Source: Candidatus Hodarchaeota archaeon (lineage in GTDB: Archaea; Asgardarchaeota; Heimdallarchaeia; Hodarchaeales; Hodarchaeaceae). Taken from it: a stretch of DNA of 34,706 bases. The notes beneath the pieces were generated by a model, which made no database searches, was not told the DNA's origin, and saw only the letters and a program-made list of their open reading frames with translations. Within the stretch, counting starts at the first letter, position 1; every line of letters begins with the position of its first letter. Shown in pieces: positions 16,202 through 25,400 of this stretch. The position numbers and the translations under genes were made by a program. Location of the stretch: positions 1 to 34,706 of the forward strand of contig JAEOTQ010000121.1 of NCBI GenBank assembly GCA_016839785.1, given 5' to 3'.

Positions 16202-17434
16202 ATGACAAATAAAACAAATCTCAATTGGAAAATCCAAACGTTAGCTCTCCATGGAGGAGAAGAAGAAAAATTTGCAGATTCCCATTTGATGCCAATCTTC
16301 ACCACATCTACCTTCCTATTCCCCAATGTTGAGGTAGGAAAAGCTCGATTCTCTGGTGAAGACCCAGGATATATCTATTCTCGTCTGGGAAATCCTACAG
16401 TTAGAGAATCAGAAAGAAAACTTGCCGTCCTTGAAGGCATTAATCTTATGAAACAGGGAGAATATATTGAAGGCCATGCATTTGCTACTGGTATGGCGAG
16501 CATTTCGACCGTTTTAATGGCTTTAACAAAAACAGATGAAAATATAATAGCAACCAATCCGATCTACGGCGGGACAAACTATTTACTGGATGGAATTTTG
16601 AAACCATATGGGGTAACAACAACATTTGTTGATACTTCAGGAGAAAGGGGTCCAGAGAGAGTAAATGAGCAAATAAAAAATTATACGAAGGTTGTTTACT
16701 TAGAAAGCCCCACAAATCCCAATCTAGTCGTATGTGATATTGCTGAAATTTCCAAAGTAGCTAGAGAGAATGAAATTCCAGTGGTAATCGATAATACTTT
16801 TGCTACTCCGATTCTACAACGTCCATTAGAATTAGGAGCCAGTGTTTCCCTTCATTCTACAACCAAGTACTTGAATGGTCATGGTACAACTGTATCCGGA
16901 ATTCTTGCCTCAAATCTTTCTGAAGAACAAGAAAATCGACTAAAGTTCGTAAAGAGAAATTTAGGAGCTACTCAATCTCCTTTTGATAGCTTTCTTGTTA
17001 TCCAAGGTATGAAGACTCTTCCTCTCAGAGTAGAAAAACATTGTGAGAATGCCCAGGTCATTGCCGAATATTTAGAAGACCACCCCAAAGTTGAAACTGT
17101 TCACTATCCTGGTTTAGGTTCACATCCTCAACATTCACTCGCCAAGAAACAAATGAGTGGCAAATTTGGAGGAATGGTCGCATGCGAACTTAAAGGAGGT
17201 ATAGACGCTGGAACTGTCTTACAAAATAATGTAGAAGTATTTTCTTTAGCTGTATCTCTGGGATGTGTAGACTCGTTGATTCAACATCCAGCAAGTATGA
17301 CCCACGCATCGGTTCCAAAAGAAATACGGCTACAAGGAGGAATCACTGATGGGTTGGTTCGCATTTCAGTTGGTTTAGAAGATACTGATGACTTAATCGA
17401 GGATCTTTCTCAAGCTCTATCAAAAATCAGCTAA
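16202..17434 (+). CDS. Cystathionine gamma-synthase / methionine gamma-lyase family PLP enzyme
   Basis: A PLP-dependent trans-sulfuration enzyme of 410 residues. The Schiff-base lysine is Lys222 (HSTTKYLNGHG), Asp197 binds the pyridine nitrogen (VVIDNTFATP), and YSRLGNPT and NPIYGGT supply phosphate and stacking residues (Tyr59, Tyr122). The absence of the Cys next to that Tyr that marks many methionine gamma-lyases (YGCT) leans toward cystathionine gamma-synthase/lyase or O-acylhomoserine sulfhydrylase, but these cannot be separated by eye. An insertion (INLMKQGEYIEG) after AVLEG is unusual. ATG 16202 is chosen over ATG 16187 because GAGGG lies between them, well placed for 16202. The stop is one base from the convergent GDSL hydrolase stop. 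Confidence 0.88.
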   Translation: MTNKTNLNWKIQTLALHGGEEEKFADSHLMPIFTTSTFLFPNVEVGKARFSGEDPGYIYSRLGNPTVRESERKLAVLEGINLMKQGEYIEGHAFATGMASISTVLMALTKTDENIIATNPIYGGTNYLLDGILKPYGVTTTFVDTSGERGPERVNEQIKNYTKVVYLESPTNPNLVVCDIAEISKVARENEIPVVIDNTFATPILQRPLELGASVSLHSTTKYLNGHGTTVSGILASNLSEEQENRLKFVKRNLGATQSPFDSFLVIQGMKTLPLRVEKHCENAQVIAEYLEDHPKVETVHYPGLGSHPQHSLAKKQMSGKFGGMVACELKGGIDAGTVLQNNVEVFSLAVSLGCVDSLIQHPASMTHASVPKEIRLQGGITDGLVRISVGLEDTDDLIEDLSQALSKIS

Positions 17435-17435
17435 T

Positions 17436-18320
17436 CTATGTAGTTTTTTCAATGAATTCTTCTATGAGATTAGCGATCATTTCTGCACCTGTTGTATTTA
17501 GATGAAGATAATCTAAATGAAGCTTAAACCCAGCTTTCTTTGAGATGTTGTCCCAGCTCCGTAGAAAGAAATAGTGTTGTATAGCTGACCATACCATTAG
17601 TCTCATACCATTCTCATAAGCAAATTTAGGATTGGCAGGATTCTCCATAAGATATTTTATCATAATTTCTTGTAAAGGAAGACATTCGATGTCGAATTCT
17701 TTTGCAATTTCTTGAATGATTAGTGAATATTCATTAGTGTGCCCAAAGATATTACTCTCAGGTGATTCACCGATTGTAGGGAGAGTAAGTATGGCCAATT
17801 GAGCATTTGTTTCCTTTTTTAAACGTATGATCATATTTTCTAATGAAGATTTAAACCAATCAAGTTCTGGATCCTGGGGTAACTTCATACGTTTTACATA
17901 ATCCTTCACATTCTTTGGTGAGAGAACAGCATTAGCGTCATTCGTCCCGATTAATATCGTGATATAATCTGGATTACAATCTATAATATCCTCCAATCTG
18001 TCTAAAACGTTCCACGCAAGATTTGAATTAATGCCCGCATTGACAAATTCAAACTCAGAACTCATACGCTCCTCTAATATCTTTACATAATCACAACTTA
18101 TTCGACCATGAGTAATACTATCACCAACGCATACTACAACGGTTTTGGCCTTAAAATTTGAATGTTTTCTTAGGTTATACCTTTTAGGAGTGTTCTGGGG
18201 TAATTTCATGACTTGGTAGTTGATATAATAAGCAATGAGTAGTATTAATATAACTAAAGTAATGAAAATTGCTAGAATTGTCAGAAAGGGATCCAAAATC
18301 TCACTAGACATTTTCTTCAT
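17436..18320 (-). CDS. Membrane-anchored SGNH/GDSL hydrolase
   Basis: A 294-residue esterase-type hydrolase tethered by one N-terminal transmembrane helix (about residues 11-35), so the catalytic domain probably faces outside. The SGNH blocks are all present: Ser68 in VGDSITHG, Gly96 in NAGINSN, Asn127 in GTNDAN, and the Asp270-x-x-His273 dyad in LDYLHLN. Such enzymes deacetylate or de-esterify lipids and surface polysaccharides; substrate unknown. It is followed upstream by the surface-protein gene on the same strand, separated by about 130 bases with a terminator, so it is likely its own transcription unit. ATG 18320 gives the complete helix. Confidence 0.85.
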   Translation of the reverse strand: MKKMSSEILDPFLTILAIFITLVILILLIAYYINYQVMKLPQNTPKRYNLRKHSNFKAKTVVVCVGDSITHGRISCDYVKILEERMSSEFEFVNAGINSNLAWNVLDRLEDIIDCNPDYITILIGTNDANAVLSPKNVKDYVKRMKLPQDPELDWFKSSLENMIIRLKKETNAQLAILTLPTIGESPESNIFGHTNEYSLIIQEIAKEFDIECLPLQEIMIKYLMENPANPKFAYENGMRLMVWSAIQHYFFLRSWDNISKKAGFKLHLDYLHLNTTGAEMIANLIEEFIEKTT

Positions 18321-18422
18321 ATCTTTGGAATGCTACATAGGTTACGGAAAACTGGAGAAAGAGAAATTTTCAAGAAATAAAAATTAACTGATGCTTTTGA
18401 GAGGAAATATTACCAAGCTAAT

Positions 18423-18457
18423 CAAAAAAAGAGAGAGAAAAGCCGCTTTTAACGGCG
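18423..18457 (-). terminator. Hairpin plus T-tract terminator of the surface-protein gene
   Basis: On the minus strand the stop codon sits inside GCCGTTAAAAGCGGC, a short stem (GCCG/CGGC), followed by TTTTCTCTCTCTTTTTTT. The arrangement resembles a bacterial-style intrinsic terminator, supported here by the archaeal-type T run. Confidence 0.6.
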
Positions 18458-20170
18458 TTTCCTTATGGATAACAGAGCAATTAATACAAAAGGAAGTATT
18501 ACCAGCTCAAAACCCGGGGTTAGTGTCGGTGTTGTATCTGTTCCATCAGAGGTGGTGTCTGTATCATCTGGGATGGTAGTAGTCGTATCTTTTGGAGGTA
18601 GACCATCATCTGTAGCTTCCCACCAACAATCATCTGACCAGATTTGTCCTGTTTCATCAGTTACTATCAGGAATACTGTATACGGACCTTTTTCCTCAAA
18701 TTGAAAATCGACAATCTCCGACCAATTTCCGAAGGCAGGAAGAATGATCGATGTATTGTAAAAGGACTCTTCGTCACCATTTGGTTTTTGCATCTTGGCC
18801 TCAATGAATACATCCTTCACTTGTGCGAAGTGTGAAATCACTACAAATTCCATTTGACCAGTTTCACCCACCTTGACATAGTAATCTTGGTGAATATGGA
18901 CCTCGAAGACTTTATCATCTTCCCGTACATCGTAATAACACCCTGCTTCGTAGTAAATCCCATTAAGATTATCTCTTACGATGAGAGTGACATCATAATA
19001 TCCTGGTGCAGAAAAAGTGTAGGTAAGTAAACGACTCCATGAATCCATTGAATTCATTGTAATATTTCCATCTGAAAAGATGATTTCACTCAGAGAAGTC
19101 CCTAATGGACCAATGATAGTAACTTCGACTGCAATGAATGTGTCATTTCCCAGGAATGATTGCACGTATACGTTCAGGTATTCAGGTTTACCAACTACAG
19201 CCACGAAATCTTGTTCGATGAATAGCAGAAAATCACCATCAGTTACTTCCCACCAACATGTTGCTTCCCAAGGTTTATCTTTATCATCGTAAAGTGTGAA
19301 AGAGACGTCATAATACCCAACTTCGGGGAAAGTATAGTCTATTTCATAGAACCAAAATTCTCCTGATAACAGAAATACTGATGAATTTTGGTATAAGGTT
19401 ATCTCTGTTCCAGAGGGAAGAACCATCGTTATGAGAATTCTTACGGTCATGTTATGCTTAAAATTGGAAAAAGCTTCGAAGCCCATCCATCCCATATCAA
19501 ATACACGAGCATAATTATCTTGATATATCTGTACAATAAAGAATTCTGGAATAAAGGGTTCACCTGGTTCAATTTTAATGTCATCGAGCAGCCATCCACG
19601 CATATTGTTAGCGACTTCATCAATAGTTTCAAAATGAAAACGAATTTTGACAGAGGCATTCTTATAGGAGGTTAAATTGAAAGCATACCAATGCCATTCT
19701 GTGTGGGCGGAAACATTTCCAATATTATCCCAGGAAAACCCATCATCTTCCGAGACATACACTTGCTTTCGATCGTAAAATTCTCCAGATTCAGTATCTG
19801 CATAACTTAGGAAGCTAAGAACAATATTTCCAGATAGCCCCGTAAGATCCATATTTTCGGAAATAAGATCTCCTGAATTATTAGTTTCCGTTCCATTTGC
19901 ATCGAACGTTTCATAAGTTCCCGTTCGATTATCTCCATACCAAGCATAATACTTCCCACTGGGAACGTTGTCTACTGGATAGCTGGAAAGACTATTATAT
20001 TCTATATGCCATAAACCGGTTGCTTTCCAAGGAATTAATGATCCTGATTCAAAATCTTCGTATAGATCATCTCCAAGAACAGCAACTCCTGTAGGCACAA
20101 TATTTAACATCCCTAGTGCAAAAATCACTAGAAATAATCCTTGTGTTAATCGTAATCTCAAAAATCTCAC
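18449..20170 (-). CDS. Secreted surface protein: jelly-roll domain, three Ig-like repeats, PGF-type C-terminal anchor
   Basis: A 573-residue exported protein. Residues 1-33 are a signal peptide (basic start, LFLVIFALGMLNIV core). Residues 35-202 look like a MAM/jelly-roll carbohydrate-binding-type domain (YEDFESG opening, GWLLDDIKIEP closing), as found beside secreted peptidases. Three tandem beta-sandwich repeats follow (about 210-311, 312-418, 420-522); each ends in a matching motif with one Cys (CWWEVTD, CYYDVRED, CWWEATD; Cys305, 411, 515, spaced 106 and 104). A Thr/Asp linker (529-550) leads to TPGFELVIL, a hydrophobic helix and RKRR, like PGF-CTERM tails handled by archaeosortase. The start is GTG 20170, within AAGGTGAG. 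It is divergent from the transporter gene. Confidence 0.82.
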   Translation of the reverse strand: MRFLRLRLTQGLFLVIFALGMLNIVPTGVAVLGDDLYEDFESGSLIPWKATGLWHIEYNSLSSYPVDNVPSGKYYAWYGDNRTGTYETFDANGTETNNSGDLISENMDLTGLSGNIVLSFLSYADTESGEFYDRKQVYVSEDDGFSWDNIGNVSAHTEWHWYAFNLTSYKNASVKIRFHFETIDEVANNMRGWLLDDIKIEPGEPFIPEFFIVQIYQDNYARVFDMGWMGFEAFSNFKHNMTVRILITMVLPSGTEITLYQNSSVFLLSGEFWFYEIDYTFPEVGYYDVSFTLYDDKDKPWEATCWWEVTDGDFLLFIEQDFVAVVGKPEYLNVYVQSFLGNDTFIAVEVTIIGPLGTSLSEIIFSDGNITMNSMDSWSRLLTYTFSAPGYYDVTLIVRDNLNGIYYEAGCYYDVREDDKVFEVHIHQDYYVKVGETGQMEFVVISHFAQVKDVFIEAKMQKPNGDEESFYNTSIILPAFGNWSEIVDFQFEEKGPYTVFLIVTDETGQIWSDDCWWEATDDGLPPKDTTTTIPDDTDTTSDGTDTTPTLTPGFELVILPFVLIALLSIRKRR

Positions 20171-20321
20171 CTTAGTAAAAGTAGTTAGTTACGAAAACTA
20201 ACTTGACTCATAATCGAAGTAGAAATACCACTTTTAAACTCCACTGGAATGAAAATCCGCACAATTAATGATAATTTATTTATCACAATTTCAACTAGAA
20301 TCCATACAATTTTGAGAAAAT

Positions 20322-20333
20322 TCTATATAATCC
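20322..20333 (+). promoter_or_regulatory. TATA box of the transporter-longin gene
   Basis: TCTATATAATCC lies 50-58 bases before ATG 20380, predicting a leader of about 28 bases that contains AAGGATA (20364-20370). The divergent surface-protein gene has a weaker minus-strand candidate (GTTTAAAAG, about 20232-20240). Confidence 0.45.
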
Positions 20334-20379
20334 TTAATAGAATCTTTATGAAAACCAATGTTTAAGGATAATAACACGC

Positions 20380-22086
20380 ATGAGCTTCCGAAATATGGTC
20401 CTTTCAGGAAAATCTAGTCATCTTTTCATTGCTACCCTTCCCTCTTCCTATTTCTGGATTGCAGGTACTTTCTTCTTTCTCATCAAGGGCTTTCAATTAA
20501 TCGAATATGCAAAAGAACAAGCTCTCTTAACTGGATTCTTGGGAACAACAGCGTTAGGTGACTTATTAATTGGTGTTTTTTATGCTACTCCTCCATTATT
20601 AGCCATTGGTCTCGTCGGCCAATTGATTGATAATCGGCCATATTTACTTGGTAAGATTACCTTAATCAGTTTGGTCATTTCATCATCTGCATTATTACTG
20701 TTTGTCATAGCACTAAAACTCCTTATCGCTCCAATAACTTTATCCCTCGTAACAGTGTTCTTGACTGGGCTTGCATGTCTTGCCACCGCAAGTCATACGA
20801 CCTATGGGGCGGTCACAAAGTGGAGTCACCGCGGACGAGGATTTGCTGTTGGAAACTTAATATTCGGTATTACAATTGTAGGTCTACTTCTGATTTGTGG
20901 ATATTTTAAACTGGATTTCTTTTTCTCTCTCTTCATAATTTCTATACTAGGATTTATAATTAGTATATTGTTCTATTATACTACTCGTGAATGGGTTTAT
21001 TGGCAAAATGACGAGTGGCCGACTAAAACTTCACAAATATTAGTACGTCAATCAGTTAGGGCATATTTTTTTTCTCACATACTAATATACTTTATGCTGG
21101 GATTAACTATTGGAAGCTTAGCACAAGAAGGAGTCAAAGAAAATTATTCACACTTTTTGGGAATTGAATTAGGAGCTTTCGAAACTTTTTGGGCAATTGT
21201 CGTATTAGGAACTGTTATTTTTGTCATCCCAGCAGGAATTCTATCGGATAGGATCGGTAGAAAAGATTTAACAATTATGGCGACTTATGGAATCGTCTTG
21301 GCATCACTCATTGCTTCTTTACATGGATTAATAGATCCAAATTTTGATTCAATGGTTTATGTTCTAACTGCTTTTACGATAGGTGTTTCCTTTGCCTTTC
21401 TTCATCCTACTCTTGACAGCAGTCTATGGATTGATCTCTCTTCTAAAGATTCTATTGGACGGTATTGCGATATTAATGTCTACTCACTAGTCACAGGATT
21501 AGCAGCTGGATTCGGGATTAGTTATTTCTTTTTAAGTACTCTCATAGAATATAGAAACATTATGGTTCTCATGTATATCGGATTAGCTGTATTAGCAGTG
21601 CTTCCCTTATTCTGGGTTAGTGATTCGTTTCCCCCACTCGAATTCTTTCTATTATTGGTAATTAATGATGCAGGAGTACCGATTTTTCACTATTCCTTTG
21701 GCCGAAAAAAGGAATTGCAAATTGATCTTCCCTTGATATCTGGTGCTTTATCTGCGGTAGGGTCATTCATGCTAGAAGCAACTGGAGAAACGGGTGCAAA
21801 ACTCAATTTAGTTAGACATGGAACACATTTTATCCTTTCAGATCAAAGCAGTGATATTGGGTTGACTGCAACGATATTTGCCAATAAAAATGATCCCGAG
21901 CTTCAGATAATTCTGTCAAAATTTCTACGACGATTCCGAAAAAGATTTTCCAAGGAGCTAAGTGAATGGAAAGGAGATATTTTAGCTTTTGAAGCAGCTA
22001 TCGAGGACGCTGAAGAGATCTTTGGTCCTCTCATCACCATTGCGACTGATGATCCCATGATCACAACTTCGAAGAATCCAAGTTAA
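20380..22086 (+). CDS. Major-facilitator-like membrane protein with C-terminal longin-like cytosolic domain
   Basis: A 568-residue two-part protein. Residues 1-415 contain about twelve transmembrane helices of the major facilitator type, with the loop motif GILSDRIGRKD (286-296) equivalent to MFS motif A. Residues 421-550 are soluble: an opening strand FFLLLVINDAGVPIFHYSF, a helix LISGALSAVGSFMLEA, three strands (AKLNLVRHG, HFILSDQ, GLTATIFANKN), and two amphipathic helices ending in GDILAFEAAIEDAEEIFG. That strand-helix-strand layout and wording match longin/roadblock-like domains, which bind small GTPases in eukaryotic membrane traffic and are abundant in Asgard archaea. A transporter whose cytosolic face could recruit a GTPase is the inference. 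Transport substrate unknown. Single gene with its own promoter. Confidence 0.75.
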   Translation: MSFRNMVLSGKSSHLFIATLPSSYFWIAGTFFFLIKGFQLIEYAKEQALLTGFLGTTALGDLLIGVFYATPPLLAIGLVGQLIDNRPYLLGKITLISLVISSSALLLFVIALKLLIAPITLSLVTVFLTGLACLATASHTTYGAVTKWSHRGRGFAVGNLIFGITIVGLLLICGYFKLDFFFSLFIISILGFIISILFYYTTREWVYWQNDEWPTKTSQILVRQSVRAYFFSHILIYFMLGLTIGSLAQEGVKENYSHFLGIELGAFETFWAIVVLGTVIFVIPAGILSDRIGRKDLTIMATYGIVLASLIASLHGLIDPNFDSMVYVLTAFTIGVSFAFLHPTLDSSLWIDLSSKDSIGRYCDINVYSLVTGLAAGFGISYFFLSTLIEYRNIMVLMYIGLAVLAVLPLFWVSDSFPPLEFFLLLVINDAGVPIFHYSFGRKKELQIDLPLISGALSAVGSFMLEATGETGAKLNLVRHGTHFILSDQSSDIGLTATIFANKNDPELQIILSKFLRRFRKRFSKELSEWKGDILAFEAAIEDAEEIFGPLITIATDDPMITTSKNPS

Positions 22087-22146
22087 TTTATATAGCATAT
22101 ACTTTTCATAGTATTTACATATAGGATACACATTATTTCAGTTAAG

Positions 22147-22191
22147 TTTTTAAATAGTACTTCCCATGTTTAGCTTACATCTACAATGGAG
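22147..22191 (+). promoter_or_regulatory. Promoter and ribosome-binding site of a small gene
   Basis: TTTTTAAATAG (22147-22157) predicts transcription from about 22177. GGAG at 22188-22191 is eight bases before ATG 22200. Both signals point to the 41-codon frame that follows. Confidence 0.5.
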
Positions 22192-22199
22192 TTTCTTTC

Positions 22200-22325
22200 A
22201 TGGCCGCAAGTTCGCGAACACCTCCTACTTTTGCTGAAGTTGCTTTTCCCTCCCTTATTCCTGTGATTCTGAGTTTGTATAAAGCCAAAGCTGAAGTTCG
22301 AGATAAGAAGAAACGTTCTCAATAG
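22200..22325 (+). CDS. Small 41-residue protein, hydrophobic helix with basic tail
   Basis: Too short for ordinary gene callers, but it has a properly spaced TATA box and Shine-Dalgarno sequence. The product starts MAASSRTPPTFAEVAF, continues through a hydrophobic or amphipathic helix (PSLIPVILSLYKAKAEV) and ends in a basic cluster (RDKKKRSQ). It could be a single-pass or peripheral membrane peptide. An overlapping ATG at 22186 gives a 26-residue alternative without a ribosome-binding site, which is less likely. It lies between the transporter and the beta-helix gene (opposite strand). No family is recognised. Confidence 0.5.
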   Translation: MAASSRTPPTFAEVAFPSLIPVILSLYKAKAEVRDKKKRSQ

Positions 22326-22432
22326 TATCTAGTAAATTAAATTTGATTTACTTACTCTGTCTACAATCTCATATCGAGATCGAAAATCTAAATTCGATAT
22401 GTATTGATTCCTTTTATGTGCTGAACAGAAAC

Positions 22433-25400
22433 CTACTTCCTTTTCTGATATTTTAGGAGTTGATATATTGAAAAAGAGAGGAATATAAGTAGCAATATCC
22501 TCAATTCTAACGAGAGAGCTGATGGGGGCTTTATCCTCCCATTGTCAATTGCAAATACTCTACTGAAAACTGTTTCCTCAATAAAGCCATCAGAAACCAG
22601 AGTAACAATCTTCAAACGACAGGAAGAACTATCGTAATGCAAGCTAGTATCCCACATATATGCAGTATTCAGTATGGGGAATTCGGTTATCTGTTCCCAT
22701 TTTTTTCCATCATTTTCGGAGAAAAATAGGGAATAACTTACACTATAATCATGAGAATCAAGGGCGGGTAACCATTGGATCATTACTGTCCCCCGCAAGT
22801 ATAGTCCACTAGTTGGATATACTATTTGAGGGGCTAAGATACGCCGGTTTATCGGTGGATTCAGATAAGTCAATGGAGCTAGATCTCTACTATTTTGAGA
22901 TCCGTCTAGCGAATAGGGAACATCAACATACTCATCTCCATCATTATCAGGACTGACCCATTCATTCCAGTAATTAAAAACGATAATATTCGAACTACCA
23001 TGATCTAATGCTTGAGAATTAACACTAGCTTGCAAATTTTCACTTGGAATATTGTTGATAAAGTCGTTATTCCTTACAATATTATTACCACTATCATAAT
23101 CAAGATAGAACGCATAAGTATTGTTCCTAAGTATATTCTCAGAAATTTCATTATAATTGGAGTTCCCTAAGACTATCCCCATACCATAATTATTAATAAC
23201 TTGATTTTCTTTTATTAATGCATCTCCAACTTCCTCAAGCATAATAATCGATCGATCACCAATTCCTACATTATTTAAAATTGCTAAGGGATCACCCTGA
23301 TCGTTAATCTTGTTATCAACGATTGTGTTCTTCAGAATACTAATTTTCGACGAATAAGCAATAAAAATTCCTACCCCGTAATTATTCGAAATGATATTTT
23401 CAGAGAATTCACAGTCTTCTACCCATCTAATACGGCAAGGATCGAGATTATTCTCAAATAGATTCTCATGAATGATATTTCCATAGCCCCCTGAGATGTA
23501 TAAACCTTGCTGGTCGTTGTTACTTATGGAATTACCTTGAATCATAAAGTTGAATGGATCATAGAACTCCATTCCTCTACTATTATTCATAAATATGTTA
23601 TTTTCAATATTTAAATTTTCTCCCGACCAGGTAGTTAATCCTGAATTACTACAATTTGTAATTATATTGTTACTCATTATCCAACCATAAGATCCATGAA
23701 TCGCTATGCCTCGATATTGACTATTAGATATCACATTATCCTTGAGAATCCCGTAGTTGGTATCATATCCGACGATTATCCCATGAGCATTGGTATTGAT
23801 TTTATTCCCTGATATTTCACTGAAAGGTGACGATGTAAGATGGATTGCATCATTTAAAATATTAGAAATGGTATTATTGATAATTTTGTTATTCCCTATT
23901 CCATTACTGCTTTCAAGCCTAATGCCTTCGTTGTTATTAATTATAAAATTTCCTTTAATATGGCAATTAGAACTATCTATACAATTAATACCAGTTCTAC
24001 TGTTATTAGACAAACTTACATTATGTACATTTATTTCACTAGATCTATAGATACCAATCCCTTGTGAAGTATTGGAAATGAATAGATTTGTAATATTAAT
24101 TCTCTCACAATCAATTAAATATATTTGGCTTGCGTCAAGTGGAACTGTAAGATCGTGAATACCTTTCCAATAAATAAGTGGTTTATTATTTACAGTATTA
24201 TTTTCCACCAAGGATTGCCCGATGATGTCCCTGTCAAAAAAAAATCCATGATTTATTACTGAATTATTGATGATTCTATTGTTACTAGACCTTTCTAACC
24301 AGATTCCATTGCCGTTGTTACTTACAATATTATTCGTGAAATTGCAGTTCCTAGCAGAACGTACCTCCAATCCACTATAAATATTATTCCTGATGGTATT
24401 GCTAGAAATAGTTCCAGCAAGGATGTCCCTAAGATATATTCCATCCATATTGTTTTCCACTATATTCCCCGAGATAACAGGGATAAATTGAGGAAAAGTA
24501 GATTCAATATATTCTATAGTAATATAATTCCATTCACAGACAAAAGAGAGATGATTATTCCCTCCAAGATCATTCCAATAACCCCCTCCTTCTATTGTCG
24601 CATAATCTTCCTCTCCACCAGCATCATTTGGCTCTCCTTCATACCAATTGGAATAAATATTATTTTCTCCTGTAACCCAAGACCAAGTTCCTTCAGTTTG
24701 CTCATCTGTATAGCCAATCCAAGCGGACCAGACGTTTTCCCCAATTAGCATTTGTACGATACTATTTTCTTCACTACTAGAAATCGTTACTAAGTGTCCA
24801 TCCTGATCTTCACAATATGCCTGGGCCTCAGTCCACGTCATACCAGCAGTGATTAGTTGATAAACATGACCATCAAATAAAATGAGTTCAGGCTGATAAC
24901 GAAAAGTAACGTAAATTCCCCTTCCAGCATTATCTTCAATGATATTATTCGAAATATTGACTACCGAACAATCTTCAATAGAAATCCCTTCTCCATTCTC
25001 AGTAATGTTATTGAAAGTGATGATACATTCCATCAAATCAGTAGCACGAATCCCAAATACATTGTTATTTGAGATCTGACTATTTAATATCGAGATATTA
25101 GTACAAGAATACAAAAAGACTCCTATGGATGCATATGATAGATTTTGATCATTGATCTGTAAATCATTACATTCTATCAGAATAATTTCCCCTGCTTTTG
25201 GGATTATCCCTCCGCTAACATCCTTCCAGTAAATTAGAGGTTTACCATTAACCGTATTATTCGTAACAACTGATTGAATATGATAATCATATGACCACCC
25301 CTCCATAACTAATCCTTGATGGAAAAAATGATTATTCAAGATAATATTATATCTTGAGTTAGTTAATAAAATTCCTGAACCTCTACCTGTTAGGTTATTA

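Noticed and set aside
23790..24050. Several 74-86-codon plus-strand frames across the beta-helix gene
   Set aside because: They mirror the repetitive Asn/Ile codons of the beta-helix coils on the other strand, giving Ile/Leu-rich translations without meaning.
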